A DNA stretch of 64,000 nucleotides, taken from assembly GCA_963755985.1 (NCBI GenBank), contig CAVWLO010000005.1:473648-537647 (forward strand), given 5' to 3'. This document shows, in pieces, positions 9,507 to 17,982 of this stretch (the first letter of the stretch is position 1; each line of letters begins with the position of its first letter). Below the pieces are notes generated by a model, which was given only the letters and a program-made list of their open reading frames with translations, was not told where the DNA came from and did no database searches. The translations under genes and the position numbers were made by a program. This DNA comes from DASXMT01 sp963755985. Its GTDB lineage: Bacteria; Actinomycetota; Acidimicrobiia; Acidimicrobiales; RAAP-2.

Positions 9507-10864
9507 GGCTCACGTCACTCGTGTCCCAACGGGTGGCGATCTGGGGAATCGGAGAGGAGGGGGCGGCCTTGGCCCAGCTCCTCACCGAGCGGGGATCGAC
9601 GCCGGTGCTGGTCGACGACGACCCGTCGGCCGCGGCCCGCAGGGCCTCGTCCGTGGCCGGCATACCGCTCGTCATCCACCCTCCCGAGACGGCCGTGCTG
9701 CGCGCCGTCGACGTCATCGTCCGGTCTCCAGGGGTCAGCCGGTACCGCCCGGAACTGGTCGACGCCTCCAGTCACGGGGTGACGGTGACCACTCCGATGG
9801 CCATGTGGCTCGAGGACTTCGAGCATGAACCGGTTCTGGCCATCACCGGGACCAAGGGCAAGAGCACCACAGCCACGTTGGCGGCCGGAATCCTCAGGCA
9901 CGGCGGGTCACGCGTCGCCTTGGTCGGCAACATCGGCGTGCCGGTCACCGACCTGTATGGCGGCGATGACGCCGACGCCTACGTGGTCGAGGTGTCGTCG
10001 TACCAGGCGGCCGAGGTCACCGTGTCCCCGCCGGTGTGCGTGCTGACCAGCCTGGCTCCCGACCACCTCGACTGGCACGGCGGGGTCGAGGCCTACTACC
10101 GGGACAAGCTGCGGCTGCTCTCGGCCGGACCTCCCCGGTCGCTGGCTGTCAACGCGGCCAGCCGCGAGGCAGTGAGCCGCACCGCCAGCCACCCTGGCCG
10201 CATCCTCTATGGTGATGGCGGCCGGGTGCGAGCCGACTCGGGGTGGATCACCGTCGACGATGTGCAGCTGGTGACGTACTCCGGCCTCCGGGCCCCCGGT
10301 GCTCACAACGTGGCCAACCTGTGCGGAGCGATCGCCGGGGCCCTGCTCTTGACCGGCGCGGCGCCTTCGGCCCGGGCGGTGGCCGCAGCCATCGAGGAGT
10401 TCGCCGGCCTGCCGTCGCGATGCCAGACGATCGGGACCAAGGACGGCGTCGAGTACGTAGACGATGCCCTGGCCAGCAATCCGTTCGCCACCACCGCGTC
10501 GGTGGCGTCATATGCCCATCGCCCGATGACCCTCATCCTGGGCGGGGCAGACCGGGGGGTCGACTTCGCCTCGTTGGCCGAGGCGGTGGTGACGCGGGCC
10601 CCCACGCCCCGCATCGTGGTCATCCCCCCCGACGGCGGGCGCATCGTCGATTCCCTGAGGGCGGTGGGGGACCAGCGACGGGTCGGCCTTTCGGTGGTGG
10701 AGGCCGCCGATCTGGGCGATGCCACCCGGGTCGCCGGCGAGATCACCCCGTCGGGCGGCGTCGTGCTGTTCTCCCCGGCAGCGCCGACCCCTGAGGGCCA
10801 CGGCGGGTTCGGTCAGCGCAGTCGCACGTTTCGAGCGGCATTCGAGGCCATGGCTCCCACTTGA
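9503..10864 (+). CDS. murD2: UDP-MurNAc-L-alanine:L-glutamate ligase MurD2
   Basis: Mur-ligase family protein of 453 aa that would add L-glutamate, rather than D-glutamate, to UDP-MurNAc-L-Ala. The N-terminal Rossmann-like domain begins VAIWGIGEEGAAL. The ATP-binding P-loop AITGTKGKSTTAT is near residues 112-124, and VVEVSSYQAAEV and LTSLAPDHLDWHG follow as in MurD. The C-terminal domain shows YVDDALASNPFAT and a near-terminal LFSPAAPTPEGHGGFGQRS. The GTG start overlaps the murL stop by four bases, so the pair is translationally coupled. The L-Glu specificity is inferred from this pairing; sequence alone would give MurD-like ligase. Confidence 0.87.
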   Translation: MRLTSLVSQRVAIWGIGEEGAALAQLLTERGSTPVLVDDDPSAAARRASSVAGIPLVIHPPETAVLRAVDVIVRSPGVSRYRPELVDASSHGVTVTTPMAMWLEDFEHEPVLAITGTKGKSTTATLAAGILRHGGSRVALVGNIGVPVTDLYGGDDADAYVVEVSSYQAAEVTVSPPVCVLTSLAPDHLDWHGGVEAYYRDKLRLLSAGPPRSLAVNAASREAVSRTASHPGRILYGDGGRVRADSGWITVDDVQLVTYSGLRAPGAHNVANLCGAIAGALLLTGAAPSARAVAAAIEEFAGLPSRCQTIGTKDGVEYVDDALASNPFATTASVASYAHRPMTLILGGADRGVDFASLAEAVVTRAPTPRIVVIPPDGGRIVDSLRAVGDQRRVGLSVVEAADLGDATRVAGEITPSGGVVLFSPAAPTPEGHGGFGQRSRTFRAAFEAMAPT

Positions 10865-11027
10865 CTTTTGTGGTGGTCGCCGGGCACCATGTTCGAGACT
10901 ACAGAAGGAACGTTCTCCATTGTGAACGAGGTCGCTGTTCGTGAACATCTGTTGGCCTCCGAGTGCGTTGTCGCCCTCGGAGGGCAGGGCGACCGAGGTT
11001 GGGGTGAGGGATCAGAGGGGGAGGGAC
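10865..11027 (+). promoter_or_regulatory. Leader of first solute-binding gene with palindromes
   Basis: This gene-free stretch holds several inverted repeats: GAACGTTC at 10908-10915, TGTTC-GT-GAACA at 10936-10947, and an 8-bp hairpin CCTCCGAG (10956-10963) / CTCGGAGG (10976-10983) with a 12-base loop. A purine-rich ribosome site, GAGGGGGAGGGAC, ends two bases before the ATG at 11028. The GAAC/GTTC half-sites look like an operator, but I cannot name the regulator. Confidence 0.4.
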
Positions 11028-12218
11028 ATGCGAGCGATCCGAACGGTGGCGCTGCCACTGGCCATGGCCGGTGCCCTGGTGCTCTCGGTGGTGGTTGGGG
11101 GCGCAGCCGACGCGGCCAACGCGTCGAAGAGCCCGATCACCATTGCCTACCTGGGCATCCTGACCGGCCCCAACGCCAGCCCCACAGCCGAGAACCCGCT
11201 CAAGCTGGCCGCCGACCAGATCAACGCCCGGGGCGGTGCCGACGGGCACCCGGTGAAGCTCGAGTTCTACGACGCCAACATCACGCCGCAACAGGCCGTC
11301 ACCGCCACCCAGAAGGCGTTGGCCACCAACCCGACCGCCATCATCGGTCCCTTGGTCGACGACCAGGTACAGGCCACCGCCCAGTTGTTGAAGCAGTCGG
11401 GAGTACCAACCTTGGGGCTGACCAGTGGACCGCTCACCGACTTCACCAACACCCACCTGAGCAACTTCTTCGACATCAACCCGATCGACTACAACACGGC
11501 TCAGGCGGAAGCGAAGTACGTGTACACCAAGTACAAGCCCAAGACGGTGGGCCTCATCTACACCCAGGACGCAGCGTCGACGGCGTCAGCCAACTTCATC
11601 GAGGAGTTCCTGAAGAAGGACGGGGTGAAGAACTTCATCGTGCGGAGTGAGGCCGATGGCGTGACCGACGCCACCACCGCGGTTCTGGCCATGAAGCCGG
11701 CTGACGCGGTGTTCGTCAACAGCTTTCCGGTGACAGACGGGTTGTTGGTCACCGAATTGGCTCAGAACGGCATCACCGCGCCCATCATGGGGGCACAGGG
11801 TGACAACGCCGTCCAGGCCTTCAAGTTGGCACCGGCGTCGGCCATGGCCAACATGTACTACCCGCCCTATTGCGATCCGGACGTCAACACGACCACGCAA
11901 GCCAAGGCCTTCACCTCGGCCTACAAAGCTGCCTACCCGTCGACCTCCCAGACGGCCGTGGACGACCCCGCCACCTACGACGGTGTGTACCTGATCGCCA
12001 AGGCGATCCAGGCGGCCGGCGGGAACACCTCGCACTCGGCCATCGTCACTCAGCTCGAGAAGCTCCAGTACCAGGGGGCGTGTGGGCCCTACAAGAACGA
12101 TTCCGAGCACGTGATGATCAATCAGGCCCAGATCGTGAAGCTGGGCAGCAACGGTCCCTCCGGCAAGGAGCTCATGGCCACGTACAACTTCGGATCCATC
12201 CCGGCCAGCGCACATTGA
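11028..12218 (+). CDS. Branched-chain-type ABC solute-binding protein
   Basis: Periplasmic-binding-protein type I (Peripla_BP_6) receptor of 396 aa that would deliver a substrate to a Liv-type ABC importer. A Sec signal peptide, MRAIRTVALPLAMAGALVLS, with an AxA-type site near residue 26-29, precedes the mature domain; there is no lipobox Cys. The core ITIAYLGILTGPNA is followed by LAADQINARGG and YDANITPQQAVTATQKAL. The latter is shared nearly word for word with the paralogue at 27296-28480. No permease genes are adjacent; the only Liv transporter in the window is at 37-40.6 kb. The ATG at 11028 is preferred over an upstream frame because it opens the signal peptide and has a strong ribosome site. 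Confidence 0.92.
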   Translation: MRAIRTVALPLAMAGALVLSVVVGGAADAANASKSPITIAYLGILTGPNASPTAENPLKLAADQINARGGADGHPVKLEFYDANITPQQAVTATQKALATNPTAIIGPLVDDQVQATAQLLKQSGVPTLGLTSGPLTDFTNTHLSNFFDINPIDYNTAQAEAKYVYTKYKPKTVGLIYTQDAASTASANFIEEFLKKDGVKNFIVRSEADGVTDATTAVLAMKPADAVFVNSFPVTDGLLVTELAQNGITAPIMGAQGDNAVQAFKLAPASAMANMYYPPYCDPDVNTTTQAKAFTSAYKAAYPSTSQTAVDDPATYDGVYLIAKAIQAAGGNTSHSAIVTQLEKLQYQGACGPYKNDSEHVMINQAQIVKLGSNGPSGKELMATYNFGSIPASAH

Positions 12219-12261
12219 CGGCGAACCCCGTCGGGCGTGGCCCGAGCCCGGTGGCCCGACC

Positions 12262-13473
12262 ATGAACGAGGTGCCACGCATCATCTCGGTCGACGATCAC
12301 GTCATCGAGCCAGCCGACTTGTGGTCCTCTCGCTTGCCTTCCCGCTATCAGGACCGTGGCCCGAGGATCGTCCGACAGAGGATGTCACAGGACCAGGCGA
12401 CCGGTGGCGTCTCCAGCTGGAAGCTCGATGACGATGGCGACTGGGCCGACGTCTGGTACTACGACGACGTCGTCGCCCCTCTGACCGTGAACTTTGCCGC
12501 CGTGGGCTTCGATGAGCTCGGCTTCAAGGTGGCCACCTACGACCAGTACCAACCGGGAGCCTGGAAGCAAAAGGAGAGGCTCGAGGCCATGGACGCCAAC
12601 CATGTCGATGCCGCCCTCTGCTTCCCCAACACCCTGCCGCGCTTTTGCGGGCAGACGTTCTCCGAGCGCAAGGACAAGGAACTGGCCCTGCTCTGCATCC
12701 GGGCCTACAACGACTGGATCATCGACGACTGGTCGGCTGGGCCGGGACGGGGCCGGCTCTTGCCCCTGACCATCGTGCCGCTGTGGGACGCCGACCTGGC
12801 CGCGGCCGAGGTGCGTCGCTGTGCCGGGAAGGGGAGCTTCGCCGTGGCCTTTGCCGAGAACCCCCATCCACTGGGTTTCCCCTCCATTCACGACAAAGAC
12901 GGATTCTGGAATCCGTTCTTCCAAGCTTGCCAGGACACCGCCACGGTCATCTGCATGCACATCGGCTCATCGTCGAAGATGCCCAGCACCGCTCCGGACG
13001 CACCGTTCATCATCAGCTCGACCCTGACGTTCCAGAACGCCATGGGGTCCGTCCTGGACTACATCTTCTCCGGGACGCTCGCTCGCTTCCCGACGCTCAC
13101 CATTGCCTACTCCGAGGGCCAGGTGGGCTGGATGCCCTATATCTTCGAGCGGGCCGACAAGCTTTGGGAAGAGCGAAGCGACAACAGCTTCGGAACGTGG
13201 CTCCCGGACCCGCCGTCGAGCTACATCCCCGGACGCGTCTACGGCTGCATCTTCGGCGACGCCACCGGATTGGCCAACCGGGACCGAATCGGCATGGACC
13301 AAATCTGCTTCGAGACCGACTACCCCCACGCCGACTCGACCTTCCCGAACTCCAAAGAGGTGCTCACCGCCATCTGTGCGGAGGCCGAGATGTCGGACGA
13401 CGAGGTCTACAAACTGACCCGTGGTAACGCCATCCGCGCCTTCGGACTCGAGCGGTTCGGCCTCTCCCACTAG
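12262..13473 (+). CDS. Amidohydrolase-2 family metal-dependent hydrolase
   Basis: TIM-barrel amidohydrolase-2 protein (PF04909 type) of 403 aa. Metal-site motifs are VDDHVIEP near residues 9-16, MHIGSSS near 231-237 and ETDYPHADSTFP near 350-361. Relatives include decarboxylases and hydrolases of aromatic or cyclic acids. The protein is clearly paralogous to the one at 53427-54662, sharing SVDDHVIEP, PRFCGQ, ALLC(I/V)(R/Q)AYNDW and LPLTI(V/I)PLWD. It starts 44 bp after the solute-binding gene and is followed at 23 bp by a hydrolase, so it is probably in one operon with them. The substrate is unknown. Confidence 0.9.
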   Translation: MNEVPRIISVDDHVIEPADLWSSRLPSRYQDRGPRIVRQRMSQDQATGGVSSWKLDDDGDWADVWYYDDVVAPLTVNFAAVGFDELGFKVATYDQYQPGAWKQKERLEAMDANHVDAALCFPNTLPRFCGQTFSERKDKELALLCIRAYNDWIIDDWSAGPGRGRLLPLTIVPLWDADLAAAEVRRCAGKGSFAVAFAENPHPLGFPSIHDKDGFWNPFFQACQDTATVICMHIGSSSKMPSTAPDAPFIISSTLTFQNAMGSVLDYIFSGTLARFPTLTIAYSEGQVGWMPYIFERADKLWEERSDNSFGTWLPDPPSSYIPGRVYGCIFGDATGLANRDRIGMDQICFETDYPHADSTFPNSKEVLTAICAEAEMSDDEVYKLTRGNAIRAFGLERFGLSH

Positions 13474-13495
13474 CGGGAAGCGAGGGGCAAGGGCC

Positions 13496-14254
13496 ATGGA
13501 GGCAACCTTGCAACCGATGGGCATCGTCCTCGTGCACGGTGGCTACCACGGGGCATGGTGCTGGGACGGCGTCGTCCCGCTGCTCGACGCCCCTGCGCTT
13601 GCCGTCGACCTACTCGGGCGGGGGAGCCATGCCATGGACCTCGACGAGGTCACCATCGAGGTGAGCGTGGACTCGGTCCTCGCCGACATCGATGCTGCCG
13701 GCTTCGACCGGGTTGTCCTGGTCGGCCATTCGTTGGCCGGGGTCACCCTCCCGGTCGTCGCGGGCAAACTGGGCAATCGGGTCGCCGGACTCGTCTTCGT
13801 CTCGTGCCTGGTGGTGCCGGATGGCGAGTCGGTGCTCACGATGACCCCGGCCGACCAACGTGAGGGTTTCGACAAGCGCCTGCGGTCAGGCCCCGGGGAA
13901 GTCACCACACTGTCGCCCGAGCACCACCGTGAGCTGCTCGGCAACGACCTGGACGACCAGCAGTGGTCGCACGTGCTCGACCGGGTCGGATCGGATTCGA
14001 TGCGCTTCTTCAACGACACCGTGCGGTGGAGCGCCGAGACGCGGGGCATGCCCAAGACGTACGTCCGACTCCTCCAGGATCGAGCCGTCGCTCTGGCCGA
14101 CCAGGACGAGATGATCGGGCACCTGGGCCCCGGAGTCACCGTGCACGATATCGATGCCGGCCATGAGGTGATGATCACCAGGCCGGGCGACCTGGCCGCA
14201 ATCCTGAACCAGGTCGTGATGACGGCTTCGGGCGGGAGGCGGGGGAAGCCATGA
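13496..14254 (+). CDS. Alpha/beta hydrolase (esterase-like)
   Basis: Alpha/beta-hydrolase of 252 aa. It has the oxyanion-hole motif HGGYHGAWCW near residues 13-22, the nucleophile elbow GHSLAG near 76-81 and the catalytic His in DAGHEVM near residue 220. The HGAWCW form is typical of the small esterase / hydroxynitrile-lyase-like branch. The ATG at 13496 follows AGGGGCAAGGG; an earlier in-frame ATG lies inside the amidohydrolase gene. The stop overlaps the next gene (ATGA at 14251-14254). The role is probably ester or lactone cleavage in the same pathway as the flanking amidohydrolase and monooxygenase. Confidence 0.88.
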   Translation: MEATLQPMGIVLVHGGYHGAWCWDGVVPLLDAPALAVDLLGRGSHAMDLDEVTIEVSVDSVLADIDAAGFDRVVLVGHSLAGVTLPVVAGKLGNRVAGLVFVSCLVVPDGESVLTMTPADQREGFDKRLRSGPGEVTTLSPEHHRELLGNDLDDQQWSHVLDRVGSDSMRFFNDTVRWSAETRGMPKTYVRLLQDRAVALADQDEMIGHLGPGVTVHDIDAGHEVMITRPGDLAAILNQVVMTASGGRRGKP

Positions 14255-15372
14255 AGCTCGACGTCCTCTATGAGATCGATGTACCGAGGCCGTGGGGCGA
14301 CAAGCCACACCCCTACGGTCAGCGCGATGCCGAGCAACAGGCCTATGCCGAGGCCCTCGAGCAGATCAAGCTGGCTGATCGGATGGGGTTCCACACCACC
14401 TGGCACGTCGAGCACCACTTCCGGGAGGGGCGCTCGCATTCGCCCGCATCGGAGGTGATCCTGGGGGCACTGTCGCAGTGCACCGAGCAGATCCGGCTCG
14501 GGTTCGGGGTGACGCTGATGCCCCATCCCTTCATCCATCCGGCCCGGGTGGCCGAGAAGGTGGCCACGGTCGACGTCCTGTCCAAGGGCAGGGTCGAATG
14601 GGGCACAGGGCGTTCCACCCCCATGGAGCAGACGGCCTTCGGTGTGGACCCGGCCACGAGCAAAGACCAGTGGCGCGCGGCCGTGGAGACGGTGGTGGGG
14701 ATGTGGGAGTCGGAGTATTACGAGGAGCACAGCGAGTTCTTGGACTTCCCTCGCCGGATGATCACACCGAAGCCGGTGCAGGATCCTCATCCCCCGGCCT
14801 GGATGGCCGGCGTCAGCCCGGGAACGGCGACGGTCGCCGGCCAATCGGGGCTCGGCTTCTTGGCCATGTCGATCATGAACCCACTCGAGCAGACAGCCGC
14901 GACCATCCGACAGTACCGAGATGCGGCCTCCGATCTGGTTCCCCTCACCCGGGTGACCACCAACAAAGTCGCCGCCTACACGTTGGTCCATTGTGCCGAT
15001 ACCGTCGCCGCGGCCGAGGAGAACGGGATCTGGGACGCCGTGTGGTGGTGGTACCACCACCTGGCCGAGTTCACCCTGGAGTGGGAGTTCCCACACTTCT
15101 CCCAAGAGGAAAAGGATCGGGTGTTTCCCGTGCTGACCTCGAGGGCCAGGGGTGAGTTCGATCTGGCCGCGTTCGACGATGCCGACATGATCATCGTGGG
15201 CGATCCCGAGCGGTGCTACCAGAAGATGTGTCACTACGCCGACATCGGCGTCGATGAGCTCATCTGTTACGTCCAGTTCGGCCACCTCCCCCATGCATCG
15301 GTGATGCGCACGATCGAGCTGTTGGGAACAGAAGTCATTCCGGCCCTGGAGCGCTATGTGCCCCGTGCATAG
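14251..15372 (+). CDS. Luciferase-like (LLM) flavin-dependent monooxygenase
   Basis: Bacterial-luciferase-fold TIM barrel of 373 aa, acting with reduced FMN or F420. Seen are LADRMGFHTTWHVEHHF near residues 37-53, IRLGFGVTLMPHPFIHPARVAEKVATVD near 81-108 and GRVEWGTGRS near 115-124, the usual flavin-pocket segments. It overlaps the hydrolase stop by four bases. WWWYHHLAEFTLEWEF in the C-terminal third is an unusually aromatic stretch, fitting a hydrophobic substrate pocket. Whether FMN or F420 is used cannot be decided by eye. Confidence 0.9.
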   Translation: MKLDVLYEIDVPRPWGDKPHPYGQRDAEQQAYAEALEQIKLADRMGFHTTWHVEHHFREGRSHSPASEVILGALSQCTEQIRLGFGVTLMPHPFIHPARVAEKVATVDVLSKGRVEWGTGRSTPMEQTAFGVDPATSKDQWRAAVETVVGMWESEYYEEHSEFLDFPRRMITPKPVQDPHPPAWMAGVSPGTATVAGQSGLGFLAMSIMNPLEQTAATIRQYRDAASDLVPLTRVTTNKVAAYTLVHCADTVAAAEENGIWDAVWWWYHHLAEFTLEWEFPHFSQEEKDRVFPVLTSRARGEFDLAAFDDADMIIVGDPERCYQKMCHYADIGVDELICYVQFGHLPHASVMRTIELLGTEVIPALERYVPRA

Positions 15373-15443
15373 ACACATGCGGAGACCGTTCCCTGTGGTG
15401 ACCGGAGTCGGTCGGGCCGCGTCAGCCGAGGGACGGGGGCACA

Positions 15444-15640
15444 ATGATCGTTGTGGCTTCCATCGGTGGGCTGTCGAGCGGCTCGTTCCATGCCGCCTCC
15501 GGCGCCGCGAGGCAGGAATGATGTCGTTGGTCGGCAGCGCCGCCATCGAGCTTCGGCCCCGAGACGTCCGGGTCAACGCCCACGATGTGACCGACCGGAC
15601 CCTGGTCGTCGACGGCGGCCTCTCGATCGAGTCGGCTCAC
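15444..15640 (+). pseudogene. Remnant of a short-chain dehydrogenase
   Basis: Pieces of a classical SDR are readable but broken. Frame 1 from the ATG at 15444 reads SIGGLSSGSFHAASGAARQ, the equivalent of the SS-x-G to YxxxK segment, and stops at 15519. The next frame, restarting at 15518 (ATGA), reads SAAIELRPRDVRVNA and then TLVVDGGLSIES, the latter being the SDR C-terminal motif. The segment between RVNA and the C-terminus, normally about 60 residues, is missing, and the N-terminal half is absent. The catalytic Tyr and Lys are not recognisable. The rest of 15373-15716 shows no other gene. Confidence 0.6.
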
Positions 15641-15737
15641 GGGCCCACGCCGCCACCGGTCGCCGTGGGGAAGTCACTGGGTAACGACCGCTGGTCGCCG
15701 ATCAGGGGAGGCTCACATCGCTAGGACGAGTCCCGCC

Positions 15738-16634
15738 GTGGAGCGCGCCGTCTCGATCCTGAATTTCCTGGCCGAGCACGAGTCGGAGACATTCACGCTC
15801 TCGGAGCTGGCCCGTCGTCTCGACCTGGCCAAGGCCACCGGGCACACCATCTTGGCCACGCTGGTCGACTGTGGCCTGGTGACCCGCAGCTTCGAGCGAG
15901 AGTACTGCTTGGGGCCGGCGATCATTCCTCTGGGGGAGGCGGCCTCCCACCAGAATCGGGCGGTGGCCATTGCCAGGCGAGCGATCAAGGCGGTGGCCGA
16001 GGATCTGGACCTCGACGTCATCCTCACCACTGTTCTGGATCGGTCCATCGTGGTCGTCGGGAAGGCGAGCGCCGCCGAGCTGGAGCGGAACGACCTTCGG
16101 GTCCTCTACCTCTCACAGCGCATCCCGCTGGCTCCGCCCATCGGAGCCATCTTCGTGGCCTGGTGGGAGAGGCCGAGGATCGAGGAATGGCTGAGCGCAT
16201 CTCCCGATGTCTGGGTGCCGGACAAGAGGGAGCGCTATCTCGATGCGCTGGCCGCGGTCCGGGAGCGAGGGTACTCGGTGAGCGCCATCGCCAGCGAAGA
16301 CCTCAACCAGGTCCGCCAGATCCTGGGAGCGATCGACGCACGCTCGGCCGAGGGCGACCTCACGAGCACGCTCGGCGGGTTCATCGAGCAGGTTCGGAAC
16401 AGCGAGGGCTACATGGTGACCCGGTTGGCCCACGATGCCCTCTATGAGCTCTCGAGCATCGCTGCGGCCGTGTTCGACCGGTCCGGCCAGGTGGTCCTGG
16501 CCATCACGCTGAAGGGATTCGTCCAGGCCGCCGGGCGGGCCGACATCGAGAAACTGGGCAAACGGCTGGTGTCGGCGGCCGACTCGGTCACCCAGGCGAT
16601 CGGGGGCCGCAAGCCGATCGCCTGGTCGCGGTGA
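15738..16634 (+). CDS. IclR-family transcriptional regulator
   Basis: IclR regulator of about 298 aa with an N-terminal winged helix (ERAVSILNFLAEHE, then LSELARRLDLAKATGHTILATL) and a C-terminal effector domain. Such proteins usually control nearby catabolic genes. The annotated GTG at 15738 lacks a ribosome site. In frame upstream, ATC at 15717 would give (M)ARTSPAVERAV, the usual IclR opening, and AGGGGAGG ends five bases before it. Translation may therefore begin at a non-standard ATC, or an original ATG has mutated. The last 16 bases, encoding AWSR and the stop, belong to the 1,269-bp block repeated at 61.5-62.8 kb. Confidence 0.88.
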   Translation: MERAVSILNFLAEHESETFTLSELARRLDLAKATGHTILATLVDCGLVTRSFEREYCLGPAIIPLGEAASHQNRAVAIARRAIKAVAEDLDLDVILTTVLDRSIVVVGKASAAELERNDLRVLYLSQRIPLAPPIGAIFVAWWERPRIEEWLSASPDVWVPDKRERYLDALAAVRERGYSVSAIASEDLNQVRQILGAIDARSAEGDLTSTLGGFIEQVRNSEGYMVTRLAHDALYELSSIAAAVFDRSGQVVLAITLKGFVQAAGRADIEKLGKRLVSAADSVTQAIGGRKPIAWSR

Positions 16635-17887
16635 CTGGTCGAGGGCGGCCGGGGCAGTCAACTCCGATCAGGCCGGGGTGGGGACCTTCGCCCCGAGGAG
16701 CCCCATCATGTTGGCGCCCATGATCTTCTCGATGTCGGCCTCGGGCAGTCCGGCCAGCTCGTCGACATAGGAGACCGGGTCGGCCAGGCCCTCGACGTGG
16801 GGGAAGTCCGACCCGAAGATGATGTGGTCGGCCCCGAGCAGCTCGACCAGCTGACGGGGGTCCTCCTCGTGGAAGGGGTGCATCCAGAAGTGGCGCTTGA
16901 AGGTGTCCGAGGGCCGCTCTTCGTAGTCCTGGGGCATGGTCCTCCAGGTGTGGTCCAGGTGCTCGAGGAGCGATGGGACCCACCCGGCCCCGTTCTCGAT
17001 GAGGGCGATGCGCAGCTTGGGGTGGCGCCACAGGGCCCCGTGGCAGATCATCGAGGTGACGGCGTCTTGGATGTCCCGGTGGGTGTCGCGCACCGTGGCC
17101 GTGAACGGCTGGCGCTCGGCGAAGGCCTGGGTCTCGGTGCGGGAGCCCTCCCACTCGTTGGTGTAGCGGACATAGCCGGTGTCCGAGGCGTGGAAGACGA
17201 CGAGCAGGCCCGCCTCTTCCACCTTGGACCAGTAGGGGTCGAACTCCTTCAGGGCGAACGAGCGCGGCCCCTGGTAGCCCCAGGCCGGCGCCGGGCGCAT
17301 GAGGACGATCCGGGCCCCGTGGTCGATGAGGAAGTCCAGCTCGGCCAGGGCCTTGTCCAACAGGCCCGGGGTGATGATGGGGGTGGAGAAGACCCGGTCC
17401 TGGTAGGCGTAGGGCCAGGCCTCGAGCATCCAGGTGTTCAAGGCGTGGATGGCCGCGGCCGCGAGGTCGGGATCGTCGCGCATGCGCTCTTCGATCAGGC
17501 TGGCCAAGGTGGGCAACATGATGGCGAAGTCGACCCCTTGTTCGTCGAGCAGCTCGAGGCGGGCGCCCGCCTCCCGGAAGGCCGGCGGGCAGTCGATGCC
17601 CCGGCCGATGATCTCCCGGTAGGACTTGCCCTCGGGGTTGCCCTGCTTGAAGTACTCCTCTTGGGCGCCGGGCCGCCCCACCCGCTCGAAGGTCGGGTTG
17701 GGGATGTAGTCGCTGACCTGGCCGCGCACCATGATCTTGGTCCGGCCGTGGAGCTCGACGTAGTCGATGGCCCCCTTGTACTCGGGGGGCAAGAACTTGG
17801 TCAGGGCGTCGGTCGTCTCGTAGAGATGGTTGTCGGCGTCGAAGACCGGGAAGTCGAAGGGCGAAACGGAAGACATGGGGACCCCCT
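16619..17887 (-). repeat. 1,269-bp inverted repeat, copy A
   Basis: This block is repeated in opposite orientation at 61522-62790. It contains the whole amidohydrolase gene, the 11 bases before its ATG, its 3' flank, and the last 16 bases of iclR including its stop. Divergence is abrupt at both ends. The 403-residue translations are identical, and antisense frames through the block also match, so nucleotide identity is near complete. Confidence 0.93.
16668..17876 (-). CDS. Amidohydrolase-2 family protein, copy A
   Basis: Metal-dependent hydrolase of the amidohydrolase-2 superfamily, 403 aa. The first metal motif is in the divergent form VFDADNHLYE near residues 10-19; VVFHASDTGY near 225 and IIFGSDFPHVEG near 355 complete the barrel site. 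The start MSSVSPFDFP at 17876 is preferred, since this is the part shared with copy B; in-frame upstream extensions differ between the two copies. It is only distantly related to the other two amidohydrolases in the window. Its promoter region carries a perfect ACCAA-N4-TTGGT palindrome 31 bp upstream. The reaction is unknown; relatives act on acidic or aromatic substrates. Confidence 0.9.
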   Translation of the reverse strand: MSSVSPFDFPVFDADNHLYETTDALTKFLPPEYKGAIDYVELHGRTKIMVRGQVSDYIPNPTFERVGRPGAQEEYFKQGNPEGKSYREIIGRGIDCPPAFREAGARLELLDEQGVDFAIMLPTLASLIEERMRDDPDLAAAAIHALNTWMLEAWPYAYQDRVFSTPIITPGLLDKALAELDFLIDHGARIVLMRPAPAWGYQGPRSFALKEFDPYWSKVEEAGLLVVFHASDTGYVRYTNEWEGSRTETQAFAERQPFTATVRDTHRDIQDAVTSMICHGALWRHPKLRIALIENGAGWVPSLLEHLDHTWRTMPQDYEERPSDTFKRHFWMHPFHEEDPRQLVELLGADHIIFGSDFPHVEGLADPVSYVDELAGLPEADIEKIMGANMMGLLGAKVPTPA

Positions 17888-17906
17888 GCGCTGGAACTGG
17901 CTTTCT

Positions 17907-17920
17907 ACCAATCGTTTGGT
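17907..17920. promoter_or_regulatory. Putative TetR-type operator (site 1)
   Basis: The perfect palindrome ACCAA-TCGT-TTGGT (reverse complement ACCAAACGATTGGT) lies 31 bp before the amidohydrolase copy A start. The identical 14-mer is at 50803-50816, with partial versions at 61487 and 43973. The form fits a TetR-family operator; the regulator is inferred. Confidence 0.65.
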
Positions 17921-17982
17921 GAGACAAGCTTACACCTGGCCGGGATGGGCGTCACCCACCGTCTCTGACCGGCGCCGACGGG

